Position numbers and translations under genes: made by a program. Shown here in pieces: positions 1 to 11,256 of a stretch of 64,000 nt of DNA. The DNA comes from Branchiostoma lanceolatum. Lineage: Eukaryota; Chordata; Leptocardii; Amphioxiformes; Branchiostomatidae. The stretch spans positions 21,344,027-21,408,026 of the forward strand of contig NC_089730.1 of assembly GCF_035083965.1 (NCBI RefSeq), read 5' to 3'. Under the pieces are notes generated by a model that saw only the letters and a program-made list of their open reading frames with translations, searched no databases and was not told where the DNA came from. Positions within the stretch are counted from its first letter, which is position 1. Every line of letters starts with the position of its first letter.

Positions 1-167
1 CTAATCACCTTTGACATGTTACTCGCACCATATCTAGCTGCGCATGCGTATGTATAACCTCCATGCAGATCTATCGATTGCAAAGACCGAGTGACTATAT
101 ATAAAAACTCCTTTTAATAGATCTGATAACTGTATGCATACATATTCATGTAGTTTCTTACACACAC

Positions 168-399
168 CTGTCGTTGGCAGACCGGCGAATTCCTGTAGTC
201 TCTTGAGTCCAAATTTCACCGCCGCTCTGGAGACTTTTCTCTTGATGGCGTGACGTCGTCTGATCGTGACGTGTTTGAGCGTGACGTCACCAGTCTTCTG
301 CTGGAGAAACTTCTTTCGCCTCTTTTGGCGATCTTGGGTGAGAGGAGCGTTTCTCCATGACGGCAGGTAGCCGTGGCGTCTCAGGAAGGACTCACAGTC
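168..399 (-). CDS. Matrix metalloproteinase, propeptide exon (partial gene leaving the window)
   Basis: This exon encodes the start of a matrix metalloproteinase propeptide. Read on the minus strand, it begins right after an acceptor (TTTCCAG, 400-401) with DCESFLRRHGYLP and ends KRLQEFAGLPTTG at a donor (CAG|GTGTGTG). The length is 232 nt, ending in phase 1. The layout matches the plus-strand exon at 3839-4037 ([12 protein letters not shown] ... [12 protein letters not shown]), with the same start phase and end phase, so the two genes are paralogues arranged head to head. It carries many Arg/Lys residues in the middle. The signal-peptide exon should lie at higher coordinates and was not found; a short ATG with a good donor near 960 has no signal character. 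The rest of the gene (cysteine switch, catalytic domain) is beyond position 1. The family call rests mainly on similarity to the better-preserved neighbour. Confidence 0.72.
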
Positions 400-491
400 C
401 TGGAAATAACGAAATAAAGTGGATTGTTACAATTTATTTGTGCTTTGACGAGTAAAATACGTAGATGGGACACAGTGATACATGTCCTGCA

Positions 492-549
<58 letters not shown>

Positions 550-656
550 CACCATAATCTACTAACAATAACACACTAACACACACACATACATACATAA
601 ACACACGCATACTCACACACACACACACACACACCACACACACACATACACACACA

Positions 657-717
<61 letters not shown>
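492..717. repeat. (CA)n microsatellite cluster
   Basis: Two long (CA)n tracts at about 492-546 and 617-715, with interrupted CA/TA sequence between them, upstream of the minus-strand MMP propeptide exon. Simple sequence; open frames across it are not genes. Confidence 0.95.
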
Positions 718-2488
718 CTACGGATGTCAGATAACTTCAAAGCCACAGCAATGGAATGCATTACCTTTAAGATATGATATTGTATACACCACAATACGCT
801 AGCACCCCTCCCCCTCACACACGCATAACGATCACATGTAGTTTCAAAATATGTGGGCCACCTTGCAAATCATACAGTCACCTTAACTTCAGAAACTAAA
901 CTTTCAATATAAGAGCGTAACGACAAAGAAAGAAGACTTACTGGGCCAGTTTTCTCCATTGTGAACACAAATTAAGCCTGAAGAAGAGTATGACACCTAG
1001 CGTGATGATAACACCTGAGGAAACCGTCGTTTGAAGGCACCGCCCCTCCCGAACACACCTGTCCGACCGGCCAAGTCACTAGCGTGAAAACATCGACCTC
1101 TGAATCTTGACCTTTGTGTATCCAGTATCTTGTCAAGTGTATGAAGTATGGGCGTCCAGTATCCCCGTGATCCCTCTGATAGCCTCTTTGGGGGTCTCTA
1201 GGGGGAACTGGTATATACACCATGACTACAAGTTTTCGCAGACATTCGGAGGTCACTGACCTTTTCCAAATCTTTGATAATCTAACTTAACCTAATAATT
1301 TCAAAGCTGGTTTTAATTGTCCTCTTTCCGCAATTCTGACATCGAAAAGGCCTGTTAACATCGGAATTTTTGGTTCATGGAATAGGTCTTTTTTAGAAAC
1401 CTATTTTGTGACGTCATGCTAACACCGTCACCAACACTACATCAACCTCTTGTTGTAACATACATTTATGATAGGGGGCGCTTTAGAGTTGATACGCCTG
1501 TAGGTGAACGTGAACGAACGTAGCCTGAATAGACGGCGTTTCTAGCCAGGCCCCTGGGAAATTGATGACTAAAACCTCTGACAGAAGTCAGGAGAATTAG
1601 GAACATCTACATGTTCACAGCCTTTTCCTTGCATGAATAGTACCCTAGCCTAGGGGCGCGGGTAACTGTCATTTTGGGACAAAATTGTTTGCCATGTTAA
1701 ATACCAAGGTTCTTTCATTCACAACCAAGCATTTCACACGAGCCAACGTTTCGATGACCATCTGTCATCTTCATCAGGGCAATACTGACTGGTTCACAGC
1801 ACACTGAAGCTGGGTGTAACTGCTAACAATGCAGCCACAGACGTAAAGTATTGTTACATTTAATAGATACTGTTAAGCGACAATGGTGAGATGATGCGGT
1901 TCCAAATGTAAAATACAGGATCGTGGTAATCGCTGTGTCCCAAGCAGATATGGGGGTTCAAGCAGATACGACCCCCCCCCCCCAAAAAAGGAAAAAATCG
2001 CTAGTAAAACGCTAGTGGGAAGGTCTGTAACGGAGGCTAGGTTCATCCGGCATTATAATCATATCATGCATAAATAATGGAGCAGGTAACTGACATTATC
2101 CCCACAACACCACGCCCTCACGAAGGACAGAGGTCGCCCACTGATGCAATGATAAACGGTAGATGAAACGTGTCACTAGGTGAAACCACTGTACATATTA
2201 CTCTCGCACGTAGGAACACCGTAGTACGTACAATGCAGCTCTAATCGGTGTGTTTTCCCGACGTTCCGTGTTCATTTGTACCCGCTCACCTGGTAGCGCC
2301 ACGCAGGTGTCATAAACACACCTGGATGGCCGAAGAAGTGGAGCTTGGAGCACAGGTAAAAGTCATTTTGGGGTAATATGCTATCTATCATATCATTTGT
2401 ACGTGTATCTATCAAAACATTTTCTCTTCCCCTCTTTCTAGTGTGAGTGTGTGCTTCTCTGTGTGTGGTTCTGTGTGTGTGTATGTGT

Positions 2489-2491
2489 GAA

Positions 2492-2557
<66 letters not shown>
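2489..2557. repeat. (GA)n microsatellite
   Basis: Near-pure GA repeat within the spacer between the two divergent MMP genes, bordered by GT-rich sequence. No gene seen around it. Confidence 0.95.
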
Positions 2558-3058
2558 AGAGAAAATGTGTGAATGTGCTTGTATGTGTTTGTGTTTTTTA
2601 GAATGACTGACATATATACGGTGTGCGTAGTTATTCACTATCATGTAATGGATAATTGCTAGCATCAGAAACAAAACACCGTGCTTAATTACACATGGGT
2701 GTCTATTATCTAAGGTGACTACTGTATTTTAGGAACGCCGTCTGACGCCTTGAGCATTGTTGTTGTGGCAAATGGACCCGCGTAGTTCAGTACGCTGCCA
2801 TATTAAATCATATGGGCAGGAATATCATAGGCTAACATTCAAAATATACCCAAAAACCTGGCTGGAAAAACATGACCATTATGCCCTAACCAAGCCGAGA
2901 ACGTTATTTTTTAGATCGGATCAGTGCCTTTAGGGAAATGTCATGTACGTTCGACGACCCCCCGTAGGGTATGCCTGGATTGTCTGGTGACTTGTCTTTG
3001 TACTACAGCAGAACTTGCACGTTCTCACTGTCGTGATCTGGACAAGCCATGAGCATTT

Positions 3059-3793
3059 CCGAAAATAATTGCATCAGTTTGGTAGAAAATAGGACATTGG
3101 AGTTTTCTTTTAGGGGAGACTAAAGGGATTGCGCCTGCGCCCAGACCCCGCGATGAGAGACCAAGTAAAAAACATGGTTTAAACCATTGAAAATTCTTGT
3201 TTGGTGGGATTTGTTGTGAAATCTGATCTATGAGCAATATAGGATTGGCTGTGGTAGGATAGACTCTGTATTTGCTGAATTAGTTGAAATAAATGGTCTT
3301 TCTTTACCTTGTGGGGTTTGGCACCCCCCTGATATAGTGGGATGGTCTTCAACTGGGTGTTTGAAGCCTGTAGGACCTATCCAAGGGTTCTGATTAGGGG
3401 AGGGGGGTTATCTGGAGAATAGCCGTATAGAATTTGTCAGGGATGAATCTGATGACAGTTTACATAACTGGTAAGTATTCGAGGGTAAGTTATTGTAGTC
3501 TGATGTTTTGATTCCTGAGATAATGACACCTTCTTTTTCTTAACTTCACCATAGGGCTACATGCATTACTGCCATTTATTGTAACCCTTTAGTCTCCCCT
3601 ATACACAACCAGAAATCCCTCACCTGCTGACGTTTTGTGTTCTCGGTGCAAAAGCGCCACCTACTTCGGCTACATATATATATATATATATATAGCGGCA
3701 AGAAACAGAGGCTCTTTGGAAGGTGTCTGATAGACACCAAAACGTCAGCAGGTGAGACATAACTGTTTGTGTAAAAACAATCCAATATCCTAA
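3059..3793. mobile_element. Dispersed non-autonomous element, long copy, with ribozyme-like hairpins
   Basis: The start (CCGAAAATAATTGCATCAG) matches the start of a shorter copy at 54452-54673. The end is a near-inverse of an internal segment at 3085-3110. The interior holds inverted copies of CACCTGCTGACGTTTTG (about 3620) and CAAAACGTCAGCAGGTG (about 3740), plus an (AT)n run at 3674-3695. The flanks AGCCATGAGCATTT (left) and AGCCATGGTCATCATTTT (right) look like a long imperfect target duplication, which points to retroposition rather than cut-and-paste. It ends just before the first recognisable MMP exon. The element class is not certain. Confidence 0.5.
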
Positions 3794-3796
3794 GCC

Positions 3797-5006
3797 ATGG
3801 TCATCATTTTCTTTATCTATGAAATCCATGTTCACCAGGATTGTGAGGCGTACCTGCGGAACTATGGGTACCTCAGAACAGAACCTGGCGACTGTACACA
3901 ACAACGCCAGGGTAGAAAGGGGAAAAGGGAGAAACACGTCTGGATCAGGAAAACGAAGGCGACGAAGAAGACAAACAGGGGAGCGCTGAAACTCGCCATC
4001 AGTGACTTGCAACGGTTCGCGGAAATCAAGAAAACAGGTGTAGCACTGTAGTCTCTTCTTCATCAGGGAAATGTGTTGCTACTTAATCTGCATTTTGAGT
4101 AAGGAATGTCAAAACCGGCATTTCCTGTGGCAATATATGCCCCTTTTTCTCTGACTTGTGTACTTATAGATAGTCAGAAAAGCTTCTCATTGTATCAGAA
4201 TTGCAGTTTTTTGCACCCACTGACAAGTAGGAACCAGGAGAGCAGTGGTTTTACGCGTCTTTCAAACTTTAGAAAATAGATATTAAAGTTCAACTCGACC
4301 AGCCATTTATTCTATTTCTTTTCAGCCTTGCTAGTGGTAATTCCGTTTGATACACGGTTTTTAAGTTGTCAGCGTTTTTGATAAACCGGTACACGAATTT
4401 AAGTACGTATTCGCAGTGAGATACAGGGAGGGTCATATGTTAAAATTGAAGTCCCTTCACACATAAACAGAATATTTCGAAACATGTTTACTACTTAGTG
4501 TCCTTAACCTTTGACATATTACCCATAATGCATTTGGCAGCGCATGCGCAGTTTTAGCCGACAACTGACTTACCAAGTTCAATTTTCGCAGGAAAACTTG
4601 ACCGTGAGACATGTGACCTCATCAGCCGGAAGCGGTGCCCTCACAGTGACCCTGTTCCCATGGTAACGACCAGGAGCACCGCCCACAATGCGCACCCTCA
4701 ACCGGGAGGAACCATTCGCAAGTGGGGGAGGCTAGACCTCACCTACCGCATCAAGACTTACCCAGGGGAGAACCGTTTATTGCGTGAAGAGGTGGATGAG
4801 ACCATTGCGAGAGCTTTTCAGGTACGAAAAAGCTGTTGTTATCTATCAAATGAAACAGATACTTAGGCATCGAATGAGTACCATAATTGTGACTGTATCC
4901 AAATTTCACGCATTCGACCCAAGTCAGTCGAGTATTATGTAGACAGAGAGAAACAGACAGGCAGAAAGAGAAAGAGAGAGAAAAACAGAGAAAGACAGAA
5001 AGAGAG

Positions 5007-5052
<46 letters not shown>

Positions 5053-6591
5053 AAGACAGAAAGAGGGAGAGACAGTCGGAAAGAAAAAGAGAGGCAGGCA
5101 AACAGAAAGAGAGAGAGAGTAAAAACAAGAAATTAGCGAATAAAATTAGCAAATAAAACAATCAAGTAAATGCTTTTTACAGGCTTGGGCAGACGTCACA
5201 CCCCTGACGTTCCAACCAGTGACGGAAAAGGCCGACATCGAGATCGAGTTTGCCCGAGGCAAGCACGGAAACTGCCGATTCCACTTCGACGGCTCCGGAA
5301 ACACGCTGGCGCATGCGTACTTTCCCGGGGAAGGCCTTCTGGGCGACGTCCATTTTGACGCGGCCGAACGTTGGACGATCCAATCACCGCAGGGTAAACA
5401 GGGGGTTGGGGTTCGCTTATTATACCCATGAAAATTGGAGATATTGTTTTTGGTGTGTCTGTGTGTCAGTCTGTGTGTGTGTGTGTGTTTCCGGACTATT
5501 GTAGTCAGCATAACTCAAGAACCTCGGGATGGATTACGATGATATTCGGTATGTGGGTAGCTGTTGGGAAGACAATGGTCAGGGTCAGTTTTTGGCCCCC
5601 TGGCATATCACCTTGGCACTGCAACAGAACTTCCGTTTTTGCTATATTTTAACCTTGTTTGCTTGTTGCTATTTACAGTATTTTAAAGAAACCGAAGGAC
5701 AAAATAAAACTTGAGAAGAAGATAGGAAAACTGGATTATGTAAAGAACTTGAAAATGTCGACTCATGGGTCAACATAAACTAAGAAATCTCAACAAAAAA
5801 GTCTCGTCGAGCCATATATCAAATGTATAAGCAGTTCAAATTGCAAAATTTGCTGTTGGTTTTGTTTTTCTTCTGTAATTATTATTCACCTCATCAACTC
5901 ACCTGAAAACAATACTCATTAAGATCGAGCTACTCAATGTTCAACCATAAACTAAATAGCCTGGAGTAAGCTAATAAGGCTGGACTCAAGGCTAAAACTA
6001 AATGGGTTTTGATGAAAGATGTTCTTTCCCATATGAATCGTTTTGTTCTAATAGGAATTGACGTAATTATTAATGCGATGCCCTATCACATGTTGTTGTT
6101 TTTCATGTAGTATTATTTTTTTTAGGCACCAACTTGTTTATCGTAGCTGTTCACGAGCTCGGCCACAGCCTCGGTCTGGACCATGCTGACCACAAGGACG
6201 CCGTCATGTATCCATGGTACCCGGGTTACCTGGGGTCATCATACCTATACGAGCTTCCCGCGGTTGACGTCATGGCCATTCAGGCATTATACGGAGGTAA
6301 GCTAGATTACAGTTTAAGAATAGATGGATATAAAAATAAATTAAAGAAGGAAGGAATGAGAGAAGGAAGGAAGGAATTGATGTATGAATAAATGTGTCTT
6401 CAAAGCCATAGACAACTAAAAAAAACTACATCCTTCTGTATTAACTAAGATCAAACTTTTCATTCAACACTGTAAAGAGATTGCGACTCACCCAAATTTA
6501 ACATCCTTCTGTGTTGCGACCAAAAAAACAAAACGATGTCAGTTATTCTGTAATACTTCTTAAATATTTATATTTTTCTGCAGCTCCATGA
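3797..6591 (+). CDS. Matrix metalloproteinase of matrilysin type (propeptide plus catalytic domain, no hemopexin)
   Basis: Secreted zinc endopeptidase. Exons: 3839-4037 (propeptide, [12 protein letters not shown]), 4592-4821 (cysteine-switch region), 5183-5393 (catalytic N half, [15 protein letters not shown] and [10 protein letters not shown]), 6126-6296 (active site), 6584-6591 (last two codons and stop). All phases join. The zinc site [11 protein letters not shown] is followed by a Met-turn (VMYP), so the enzyme should be active. The cysteine switch is atypical: KRCPHSD instead of PRCGxPD. The stop comes straight after the catalytic domain, so the protein is a minimal MMP of roughly 275-290 residues, like vertebrate MMP7/MMP26. 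An ATG at 3797 is in frame with the first exon, but it sits just after a repeat insertion (3059-3793) and across a good acceptor, so the true signal-peptide exon is probably upstream and unseen. A poly(A) signal lies at 6879. Confidence 0.9.
4960..5125. repeat. Imperfect (GA)n tract in MMP intron
   Basis: GA-rich simple sequence with scattered CA and AA interruptions, in the intron between the second and third recognised MMP exons. Confidence 0.9.
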
Positions 6592-6878
6592 CAAGCACGT
6601 CAAACCGAACTGAAAACGCTTCAGCTGCTACTCACGACCTCCTGAAAGTCTTCTAAGGTGTTTTATATCAAAAGAAGGTTTATAGTTTTATACTAGTATT
6701 CTAATACTTCCTTTTTGCGAGGTATGAAAAAAGATTGTACACTTAATCTTGGTTATATGTTTGAGATTTGCCTATACATACGGCAAAAAAGTATAACTAT
6801 AGAATTCTTGCCTACATTGCCTACGTAGAATTCTACATCCATGAAAAGAATTAACCGTTATAACAAACGTATCAATGT

Positions 6879-6884
6879 AATAAA
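6879..6884 (+). terminator. Poly(A) signal of the plus-strand MMP gene
   Basis: AATAAA about 290 bp after the MMP stop codon, in AT-rich 3' UTR-like sequence. Confidence 0.5.
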
Positions 6885-6899
6885 TGCTTCTGTATATTT

Positions 6900-9360
6900 G
6901 AAACAAATGTAATCTGGTTGTCTCATCACTATATGATCAATAAGCAAAACGATGTGCTATTTTTTTACGATGATGTTTCCCCTCAAAGTCTTGACCTGTC
7001 TGTGGTCGGAACGCTGGATAATGATATAAGTTTTGATGTAAGTCCAACATAAACTGTGCAACAATTTTGGGAACATTTAGTTTCATATAGGTACACCTGT
7101 GTCATAGCGAAAATGTGTGTATCAAATGAAATTCGTAACTAGTTAGTAACCGTTGGTCGCTTTAATGGCCGCCATACTCGCATCAAAGGAACAAAGGTCA
7201 AGGTCAGCAGCTGTTACCTGGCGTACAGGTGTCAGTGACACATGTACAGTTCACGGCACCTGGTCTGCGTTTCCGTGGGTAACGAGTAGTGAGTTAAGCA
7301 GTGCGGATTCTCTGAACACCATGGGGCCAGCATCCGTACACGGACGTCTCTCCTATCTGTGTGCACTCTCAAACTAGTCATTCGTCGGCTGTAAGACTTC
7401 CTTCAAAACAAGAAGAAGCCATTACAACACCCCCGTCGTTATGCAAACCCGCCGTTCCCCAGTGTATTATACATCTGCCCAGGTAAACAATAGGCACGGC
7501 TACGACTCACCTGAGCGAGCGCGGGTTGGCTTCATGACGTCACCTGTGACCTGGTGTGACCGGTTTCCACACGACGAGGTGGCCTGCTGACTGTGAGTAC
7601 TGATTTGTTTGGCACGAATTCGTCCACTGTGTTCTCTTGTTTGCTCCCTTGTTAGTCAGTACACAACGTAAACTCTGAACACGCATTGGTGACAAAATAG
7701 ACAAAAGCACAGTATGGCTACTTGTTCCGCAACTACCATTCAATGAATTCAGAATCAGAGGCAGTGTTGTACATTTCCCTGCTAAGGCTTTTCATTCTAC
7801 ATAATTATTGTTGTTCCCTCCTTTCATGATTCATACCAAGTGTCTAATCAATAACAAACCACATCCAATCCCCTAACGTACAGCTTGTCAGTATCTTGAT
7901 TCGATGTTGATTTAGAATTGTATGTTACATGTAGTACAATCGTCAGGGTCACTGACCTATATTTAATGTGACCTTGGAATTACGAGTAGGTATAAGTACA
8001 TCATTACGTTTAGAAATAGGAAACGCAACATGCACACGGAACCTATGACAGTGTACACATTCGACAAAAGCGCCGCAAATTACAAATAGTATGTACTTAC
8101 CACATAAGTACTACTTAGGCAAGTTTTGAAATGGCTTAGATCCGCCGACTTTGAGTGTGTCTCTGGCTGTAGATCTGTTCTGCTTGCAGTTTCGATCATT
8201 CCTACTTGTTTTCGTAGCTGTATGGCCGTCGACTCACTTTGCTTCCTCTTTTTAGAGTTTGTTTGGACGGTGGGTGGTGATACCACCAAGGTATCATAAA
8301 CACGTATCGGCCTGGTTACCTTTCCAGACGTTCCTGTTCATTTGACATTGCAAGATTATAGAGACCGTGCATGTATGTTTTACTGAGTCTACTTTTGTCA
8401 TAGTATCTGATCATCTGATGTCAAAAAACAAATTCGAGCCTAACGCAGTCATACTAACATCATTATCGATGACTCCACTCAGTGACACACGGAGAGGACA
8501 AAAATAGAACCCTGCCCCCAGGTATGGGTACTCTCTCTATAAACCCAAAATAGAGACAAAAAAAAGAAGAAAAAGTAGGAAGCCCGACAAAAACGCCTAA
8601 GAACACGTAAAAAACCCTGCCAGAACCCGTCCTCTGCTTGGAGAGTAAGGCATGGCAGTAATAATGACACCCCTTATATTTCAGAAGGTTCTATACAAAA
8701 GACAGACAGCTCGATGCCCCCTCTAGTAGGGCACGATAGTATCGTTTACTAGACCCTCCTTTCCACTAAACTGTGGTCGCTGAGCAACACTGAAATTTGA
8801 TTGGTGTAACCCTTGATTTCATAATTGAAATATGATGCAAGAAGTAATAAAGTATAGTTTGAAAGACAACAAAACACACAATGTGTAAAGACTATCTGTG
8901 ACAGCTTCTAGTGCAACTATTCAACATAGGATATTAGTGCCGTCTGGTGTCCAAGTTTCATTCCACGAAAGACAGTGGCGTCGTTTCCCTACCAGCTGTC
9001 TGTGCAACAATTACAGTAACTGTTAGTTTCATTCGTTTAAACGAACTATATAAAACAGCTTCCGTTAATCCCCCTTAGCTTTCACCATTTGACTAACTTA
9101 CAAAAATCCATCTTACTACTAAAATCAACCAACCCACTTACGATACAAAACGTGGGTCTCTTTATTTTCCACTGACTTGAAAAAAGGTGTCAAACCCAAC
9201 CATAGTCAACCTTAGTTAACATAGAACTTTCACAGTAGACTAGATGTCGATTCCCATGTATTTCCATGTACTTGTTTGTCTGCAATAAGCCTTCGGGCAT
9301 GAACGTGCAATAAAGTTATCAAGTCATAAACAGGGTGACTTAACAACAGAAACAACAACA
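6900..9360. other. Spacer without recognisable genes
   Basis: No exon with paired splice sites and protein-like content was recognised between the MMP 3' end and the duplication at 9366. A short dispersed tail-like motif (CATGAACGTGCAATAAAGTTAT, split around 9297-9320) resembles sequences near 59200 and 40700 and is probably the 3' remnant of an old retroposon. Confidence 0.6.
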
Positions 9361-9365
9361 ACGGA

Positions 9366-10105
9366 GATGATTCCAGTCTGACTAGGACGAGTATTCATAA
9401 CTCATGCCACTAACCTCTCCAGGTACTAGGTAAACACAAAGAGAGGTCAATTAATGACCCAATCTACTGATAAAGAGGTGACGGTCTTCACACAATAGCT
9501 GCATTTAGAACTACCGCGGCTTCGAAAAGAAATATGTTCAACGTTTGTCGTGAAAATGAATGTCTTAATATTTTGTACACGACATGATATTTTGCTAAAT
9601 GTGATCAAGGATCAAATAGGGACTACCTGGAGTACCTTATCAATGGTGACGACAGTTGTCCTATTTAAGAAGGGCAGAGACAAAACACAGACACTGCCCG
9701 TCCTCCTGCGCCGACATTGTCTGCTCCTGGGGTCAAGGACATCCAGGCAGTTGCTTTTGTTATCAATTGCAACTGTAATATAGTTTCATTAAGAAAGAGA
9801 CAGCTGTATATGTACCTTTTCGAATTCCTAGCAATGTTTCTGTAAAAAGGATGGCTTAACAACGGCATTCACAGCAGCAGTTATGATTTCAGTCCAACTT
9901 GGAAGGGTATCTATAATTTATTTCGTAAGCCTCTATTGGTAAACAAAGAGAGGTCAATTTATGACCCCGTCTATTGATCTAAATCTAAAGGTAAAGGTTT
10001 TCATACAAAATTTCGCATTTAAAACTAACGCAGCTTCTAAAAGAGATACGTTTAAGGGCTGTTGTGAAAATTAGTGTCTTAATATTTTGAAAACCACAAT
10101 TTTGA
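9366..10105. repeat. Diverged tandem duplication of about 230 bp
   Basis: Segments at about 9366-9600 and 9884-10105 align in order: GATGATTCCAGTC / ATGATTTCAGTC, then AAAGAGAGGTCAATTAATGAC / AAAGAGAGGTCAATTTATGAC (split here for length), then GTGTCTTAATATTTTG-like ends. The units lie about 515 bp apart in the spacer before the nuclease gene. Neither copy shows a coding signal. Confidence 0.65.
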
Positions 10106-10189
10106 TCTCGTTTTATTCAGTCGTCTAAAAATATCGTTGACTTTATCGCAGATTATGCCCGGAGGCCAACCGTGATCAACCGAACAATA

Positions 10190-10311
10190 GCGTTTACCTG
10201 GCGCACCTAGGGGCGTGGCGTCTCTGTGTAGCGTGGCTTCTATGTAGCGTCTCGGGAGGGTTAGAACAAACTCACCTGGCAGATAGAGAAGTCATACACG
10301 ACTGGTTACAG
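10190..10311 (+). other. Probable 5' UTR exon of the nuclease gene
   Basis: A donor (GGTTACAG|GTGAGA, exon end 10311) follows GC-richer sequence with no in-frame ATG of note. It would join the acceptor CCCGCAG at 11225, just upstream of the first coding ATG at 11257. The transcription start was not located; 10190 is only an estimate. Confidence 0.4.
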
Positions 10312-11256
10312 GTGAGAGTTTTATTTTTTTTACAGAATTGAGGACAGCAAAGTGTTTCACGGTCATTTTTGTAAGTCTCGTTCCGCCATCATGTAGTATT
10401 GGTTGAGGCACAAGGTCATAGTGTAGTTTAAATATTCAGCAGGCCTTCTTAACTTTTTTATGTCGTAAGTTATTATTCATAGAATGCTGAATTCCTATCG
10501 TAAAGACGAACTTGAAGACCAACACCGACTAAAGGGCCACATTACTGTATGTTTGTACGGCCTGCAGTACAATGATATACGTCGCTATATAATCTATGGT
10601 ACGCCGTGCAGGACAATATACAGTAAGTCGTAAAATATTCGCGGGGATATGTTTGTTGTTTACGCGGTGAACTCTCTGACTACAACGCAAACACAAATGT
10701 TCAGTCTTGCGTCATTGCGTTAAAGGTTATTTTCACCGCTAACTTAAAACACCGCGAAACCCTCGTTCTTTCGCGAAATTAAGTCGCCCGACATTACATC
10801 AGTTCACAGTATAGTCTCTGTGTGTCTTTGTCTCGCTGGGCGTCTAATATGGCATTGATATCTTTGTTTCAGCCAACTGAAACTAACCTCATGAATTCTG
10901 TATTCAGACTTGTAGTTTTTCTTCGGCGGTGAAGAGTCAGAAGGCTGCAGGTTAACAATACAGTCCTTTCTATATAATCCCAGTCCTCAAGATATACAGG
11001 GTCATAACTAGGTCAAGAGTTAGCCACCTACAACTGCCTACTACAGTCACCATTCCTTGTCATTTTAGTCCTTATTGTCATTACAGCATGGAAATAATTG
11101 GTAACAAGTCTTTTTTTTTCTGAGAGTAATGTTACTGTGATGTAAACTTGATCAAAATGTTCTTGTTTGTACATTTTTATACTCTGACCTTACCGCAGTT
11201 CCACATTTTTGTCCCCACCCCGCAGGGCATGCTGAAACACACCGGACGTGTTTGAC

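Noticed and set aside
434-818. Long Cys/Val open frames on the minus strand
   Set aside because: They are translations of (CA)n simple repeat.
2272-2674. Minus-strand frames near 2300-2670 as a possible MMP first exon
   Set aside because: Mostly (GA)n translation; the short MTPAWRYQ piece before a GTGAGC donor has no signal-peptide character.
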